This document shows, piece by piece, positions 24,163-27,143 of a stretch of DNA of 27,143 nucleotides. The position numbers and the translations under genes were made by a program. The stretch is from Flavobacteriales bacterium (GTDB taxonomy: Bacteria; Bacteroidota; Bacteroidia; Flavobacteriales_D; Sanyastnellaceae): the NCBI GenBank assembly GCA_028825055.1, contig JAPKAW010000003.1, forward strand, positions 1 to 27,143, written 5' to 3'. Every line of letters begins with the position of its first letter. Position 1 is the stretch's first letter. The notes under the pieces are model-generated. The model searched no databases. It was not told where the DNA came from and worked only from the letters and a program-made list of their open reading frames with translations.

Positions 24163-24639
24163 ATGGGATTCAATATTGTACTTGTAGAGCCTGAGATTCA
24201 TACCAATACAGGTAACATTGGACGACTGAGTCTAGCTTCTGGATCGACCCTTCATTTGATTGAGCCCTTGGGATTCGAGATCACAGACACCCGCCTCAAG
24301 CGCGCGGGATTGGACTATTGGAGGCACTTAGATGTCCGCATTTACGAGAGTTTGGAAGCATTCATGTCTCTGCACAAGGACGCCCATTTTGCATTTCTTT
24401 CCAGCAAGGGCAAGCAGCCGCATTACGCCATTGATTATCAAGACGACATGTTCTTGGTATTTGGCAAAGAATCCGTTGGGTTGCCCGAAGAACTGTTGAC
24501 CCAGCACCCCACTAAATTGTACCAGATTCCCATCTTCAGCGAGCACATCCGTAGCCTGAATCTGGCCAATGCAGTCAGCATCATAGTCTATGATGGACTC
24601 CGGAGTCTCCGAAACTTGAGCGGATTGGAGGGGAAGTAA
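24163..24639 (+). CDS. trmL: tRNA (cytidine/uridine-34 2'-O)-methyltransferase TrmL
   Basis: This protein has 158 residues, the normal size. It is a SPOUT-class knotted methyltransferase that methylates the wobble base 34 ribose of tRNA-Leu isoacceptors using SAM. Family signatures are all present: NIVLVEPEIHTNTGNIGRLS with the conserved Asn and Arg, HLIEPLGFEITDTRLKRAGL, DYWRHLDV, MFLVFGKESVGLPEELL (motif 2) and IRSLNLANAVSIIVYDGLR (motif 3, forming the knot). It starts at the ATG at 24163. It lies 85 bases after the preceding gene on the same strand and seems an ordinary housekeeping gene in an accessory-looking region. Confidence 0.95.
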   Translation: MGFNIVLVEPEIHTNTGNIGRLSLASGSTLHLIEPLGFEITDTRLKRAGLDYWRHLDVRIYESLEAFMSLHKDAHFAFLSSKGKQPHYAIDYQDDMFLVFGKESVGLPEELLTQHPTKLYQIPIFSEHIRSLNLANAVSIIVYDGLRSLRNLSGLEGK

Positions 24640-24756
24640 GTTGAAGTGACATTCAAAAAGACCTCTCGTCCTCAGTTCGATGCGATTGGTTTTGTCTCGA
24701 GTATCCATTTTTGGCGAATTGTCGAAATGGTTGCCTGTTTGCATTAATATTGAGGT

Positions 24757-27143
24757 ATGCGAAATCAAGTGAGTCAACGCGGATTCTTTCGAATAGGAAT
24801 GTGTCTGATGTTAAGCGCATGTTCCAGTTTGGGACTTGCACAGTCAGATGTTGATCATTGGGAGGCGGTCGTCTTGGATGGGACTTCTTGGCGATATTGG
24901 GTGCCGAATGAGCAGCCAGCATCGGATTGGTTGGCGTCGAGTTTTGACGATCTGTCTTGGCCCGAAGGTGTTTCGGGTTTTGGGTATGGCGACGGCGACG
25001 ACGCGACTGTGGTTGAGTCGACGATGTCAATCTACTTGCGCCATCAATTTGAGATAGAGAACCTCAGTCCATGGCTGGACGCGATTTTTTATATGGACTA
25101 CGACGATGGTTTCGTGGCGTACCTCAACGGTATTGAAATTGCACGAGCCAATGCCGGAGCACCAGGAGAGTTTGTGGCGTGGAATCAAAACTTGATCACC
25201 GATCATGAAGCAGTGCTGTATGCGGGAGGAATTCCATCGGCTTTCGAGTTTGACTTTGGCGGATTGTTGTTGGAGGGGACGAATACGCTGGCCATTGAGA
25301 TGCACAACGCCAATCCCGGATCATCGGACTTGACGGCCCGGCCTTTTTTGTTTGTAGGCACAGGGGAGGAGTCGTTAGGTTTTAACTCCATTCCCGACTG
25401 GTTTTTTCCTTCAACTTCAGACTTTCATGAGGTGACAATCAACCTCAATATGGCCAATGAGACGGTGTCTCCGGAAGGTGTTTATTTGGCTGGAGGAGCG
25501 TATTTCGGTGTGGCGGGAGACAATCCCCTATCGGACCAAGATGGCGATGGTATCTGGACAGTAACGGTTCCTGTTCCTCATGGCTTTACCGGCCATTACA
25601 CATTTCTCAATGGGAATTGTGGTGATTGGAGCTGTAAAGAAAATATAGCAGGTCTGGAATGTGCGGACCCATCCAATTACAATGACAGACTGCTCGTCAA
25701 TATCGTAGAACCCATTGATATCAGCACTTGTTTTGGTCAATGCACCACTGATGGGACGTGCGCTGCGATTGTCGGATGCATGGATATCACGGCGCTCAAT
25801 TACTTCCCATTGGCAACGGAGGACGATGGAACGTGTGTCTATTTTGGGGGGTCGAATTTACCTGTTATCCAAATTGACTCTGACGGACCGATCCTGGACG
25901 ACCCGCGCATTGTGGCCAATATGGCCATTGTCAACAATGCGATTGGTTTCAATCAAATCGGAGATTTCCCCAATGAATACAACGGCCAGATTGCCATCGA
26001 AATTCGAGGGTCTTCTTCTCAAATGTTCCCCAAAAAATCCTATGCCTTGGAAACACAGGATGCTGCTGGGGATAACAACAATGTCTCTCTTTTGGGAATG
26101 CCCGAGGAGAATGATTGGATTTTATACGGACCCTACACGGACAAGACGCTTATCCGGAATGCATTGGTATTTGAATTGGGTGAAAAACTGAACCGCTACA
26201 CGCCCCGCAGGCGGTTTTGTGAATTGTTCATCAATGGAGATTACAGAGGAGTTTATATGCTCATGGAAAATATTAAACGCGACGCAAACAGGGTAGATGT
26301 CGCAAAGCTGTTGCCGGGCGATACGCTTGGTGATGAGCTGACGGGAGGATACATTCTCAAAATCGACAAATTCACCGGGGATTTTGAAGGAGGCTGGGAG
26401 TCTCCATATGTTACTGAAGGAGGAGAGGAGTTGTTCGTGCAATTCCATAAACCAGAAATGGATGATCTGAATCCCCCTCAATTGGAATACATCCAAAGCC
26501 ACATAACCGCTTTTGAGAATGCACTTGCAGGTCCGGATTTCACGGATCCCGAAATGGGCTATCAGCCATTCATCGATGTGTATTCTTTTATCGATCTGTA
26601 TCTCGTGAATGAGCTTTCGAAAAATATCGATGGATACCGTTTGAGTACTTATTTCTACAAGCAGAAAGATTCCAATGGGGGTAAAATTGTGATGGGCCCA
26701 TGGTGGGACTATAACCTCAGTTTGGGCAACGCAAATTACTGCGATGGATCCAACCCGGAGGGGTTTGAAGTGAATACGCCATGCGGCAATTCCAATCCAT
26801 TTTGGTTTGAACGGTTGTTGGAAGATCCTTTTTATCGCGATCTAGCAAGGTGCCGATGGGAAGAGTATCGCGCGGATGTTTGGAGCAATGAAAGCATTCA
26901 TAGCACCGTTGATTCCCTTGCATCCTTACTTGTCGATGCCCGTGATCGCGACCATTTGAGATGGCCTCGATTGGGACAATGGATTTGGCCCAATGCGTTT
27001 GTCGGTGAAACCTATGAGGAAGAACTGGACTTCATGACCACCTGGGTGGACAATCGGTTGGAATGGTTGGATGTCAATATTTTAGGGGGATGCGATGCTG
27101 GTTGCACAGCTGTTTCCCGAGCGGGATGCGACGACGGCGTGCG
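24757..27143 (+). CDS. CotH-kinase-family multidomain exported protein (3' end cut by window)
   Basis: At least 795 codons, with no stop before the window end. The ATG at 24757 begins an export signal. LSAC at residues 19-22 fits a lipobox, while GLAQ at 26-29 fits an ordinary cleavage site, so anchoring is undecided. About 33-205 is a galactose-binding-like beta-domain (IYLRHQFEI, FVAYLNGIEIARAN). About 226-290 resembles a starch-binding or CBM-like domain (GVYLAGGAYFG, DQDGDGIWTVTVPVP). One Cys-rich unit (GCMDITALNYFPLATEDDGT-C) lies at about 340. The CotH kinase domain runs from about 415 (EIRGSSSQMFPKKSYALETQ; NDWILYGPYTDKTLIRNAL; GVYMLMENIKRD; GGYILKIDK; VMGPWWDYNLSLGNANY). CotH enzymes are atypical kinases that phosphorylate proteins outside the cytoplasm. 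The final residues include another cysteine-rich start, so more repeats probably follow. Confidence 0.9.
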   Translation, partial: MRNQVSQRGFFRIGMCLMLSACSSLGLAQSDVDHWEAVVLDGTSWRYWVPNEQPASDWLASSFDDLSWPEGVSGFGYGDGDDATVVESTMSIYLRHQFEIENLSPWLDAIFYMDYDDGFVAYLNGIEIARANAGAPGEFVAWNQNLITDHEAVLYAGGIPSAFEFDFGGLLLEGTNTLAIEMHNANPGSSDLTARPFLFVGTGEESLGFNSIPDWFFPSTSDFHEVTINLNMANETVSPEGVYLAGGAYFGVAGDNPLSDQDGDGIWTVTVPVPHGFTGHYTFLNGNCGDWSCKENIAGLECADPSNYNDRLLVNIVEPIDISTCFGQCTTDGTCAAIVGCMDITALNYFPLATEDDGTCVYFGGSNLPVIQIDSDGPILDDPRIVANMAIVNNAIGFNQIGDFPNEYNGQIAIEIRGSSSQMFPKKSYALETQDAAGDNNNVSLLGMPEENDWILYGPYTDKTLIRNALVFELGEKLNRYTPRRRFCELFINGDYRGVYMLMENIKRDANRVDVAKLLPGDTLGDELTGGYILKIDKFTGDFEGGWESPYVTEGGEELFVQFHKPEMDDLNPPQLEYIQSHITAFENALAGPDFTDPEMGYQPFIDVYSFIDLYLVNELSKNIDGYRLSTYFYKQKDSNGGKIVMGPWWDYNLSLGNANYCDGSNPEGFEVNTPCGNSNPFWFERLLEDPFYRDLARCRWEEYRADVWSNESIHSTVDSLASLLVDARDRDHLRWPRLGQWIWPNAFVGETYEEELDFMTTWVDNRLEWLDVNILGGCDAGCTAVSRAGCDDGV

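Overview
The window looks like a chromosomal segment of a Bacteroidota bacterium, most like marine Flavobacteriales and their relatives. Four signs support this. Many products end in type IX secretion system (T9SS) C-terminal sorting domains. Cysteine-rich units of the form GC-x-D-x-x-A-x-N-Y-x-P and one-loop dockerin-like motifs recur. Start codons mostly lack a Shine-Dalgarno sequence. The DUF2805/TIGR03643, choice-of-anchor-L, SprB-like and CotH families are all present. No tRNA, rRNA, CRISPR array or transposase was recognised.

Layout. 1-2340: two small secreted proteins with short T9SS-like tails, separated by terminators, then a Crp/Fnr remnant. 2341-5065: a T9SS-exported subtilisin-like protease on the minus strand, followed by a decayed repeat protein with an in-frame stop. 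5163-7745: a probable operon of a lipoprotein, an ECF sigma factor and an overlapping anti-sigma-like protein fused to an outer-membrane-barrel-like domain. 7937-10216: a large fasciclin/PKD protein with a T9SS tail. 10482-13584: a zinc-ribbon methyltransferase, a CrtA-like carotenoid monooxygenase, a DUF2805 protein, a 28-codon relic copy of the methyltransferase start, and an exported histidine phosphatase.

13662-22740 is a 9 kb block entirely on the minus strand. In transcription order it holds a YadA-like beta-roll protein, a choice-of-anchor-L/P-domain protein, a beheaded and frameshifted SGNH hydrolase, and a giant secreted protein with a full dikinase core. That core has a phosphohistidine domain followed by a PEP-synthase-type ATP-grasp domain, then adhesion repeats and a T9SS tail. 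On the other side of a divergent promoter region lie an unknown helical Bacteroidota protein, the tRNA methyltransferase TrmL, and a multidomain CotH-kinase protein that runs off the window end.

The main theme is cell-surface and exported protein machinery. The strongest candidate for something little described is the T9SS-exported dikinase-like protein (13662-17612). It carries the phosphohistidine-then-ATP-grasp order of glucan water dikinases rather than the order of PEP synthase. A CotH-type kinase-fold protein lies about 7 kb away. Several truncated genes (Crp/Fnr, repeat protein, methyltransferase start, SGNH) point to repeated local rearrangement.
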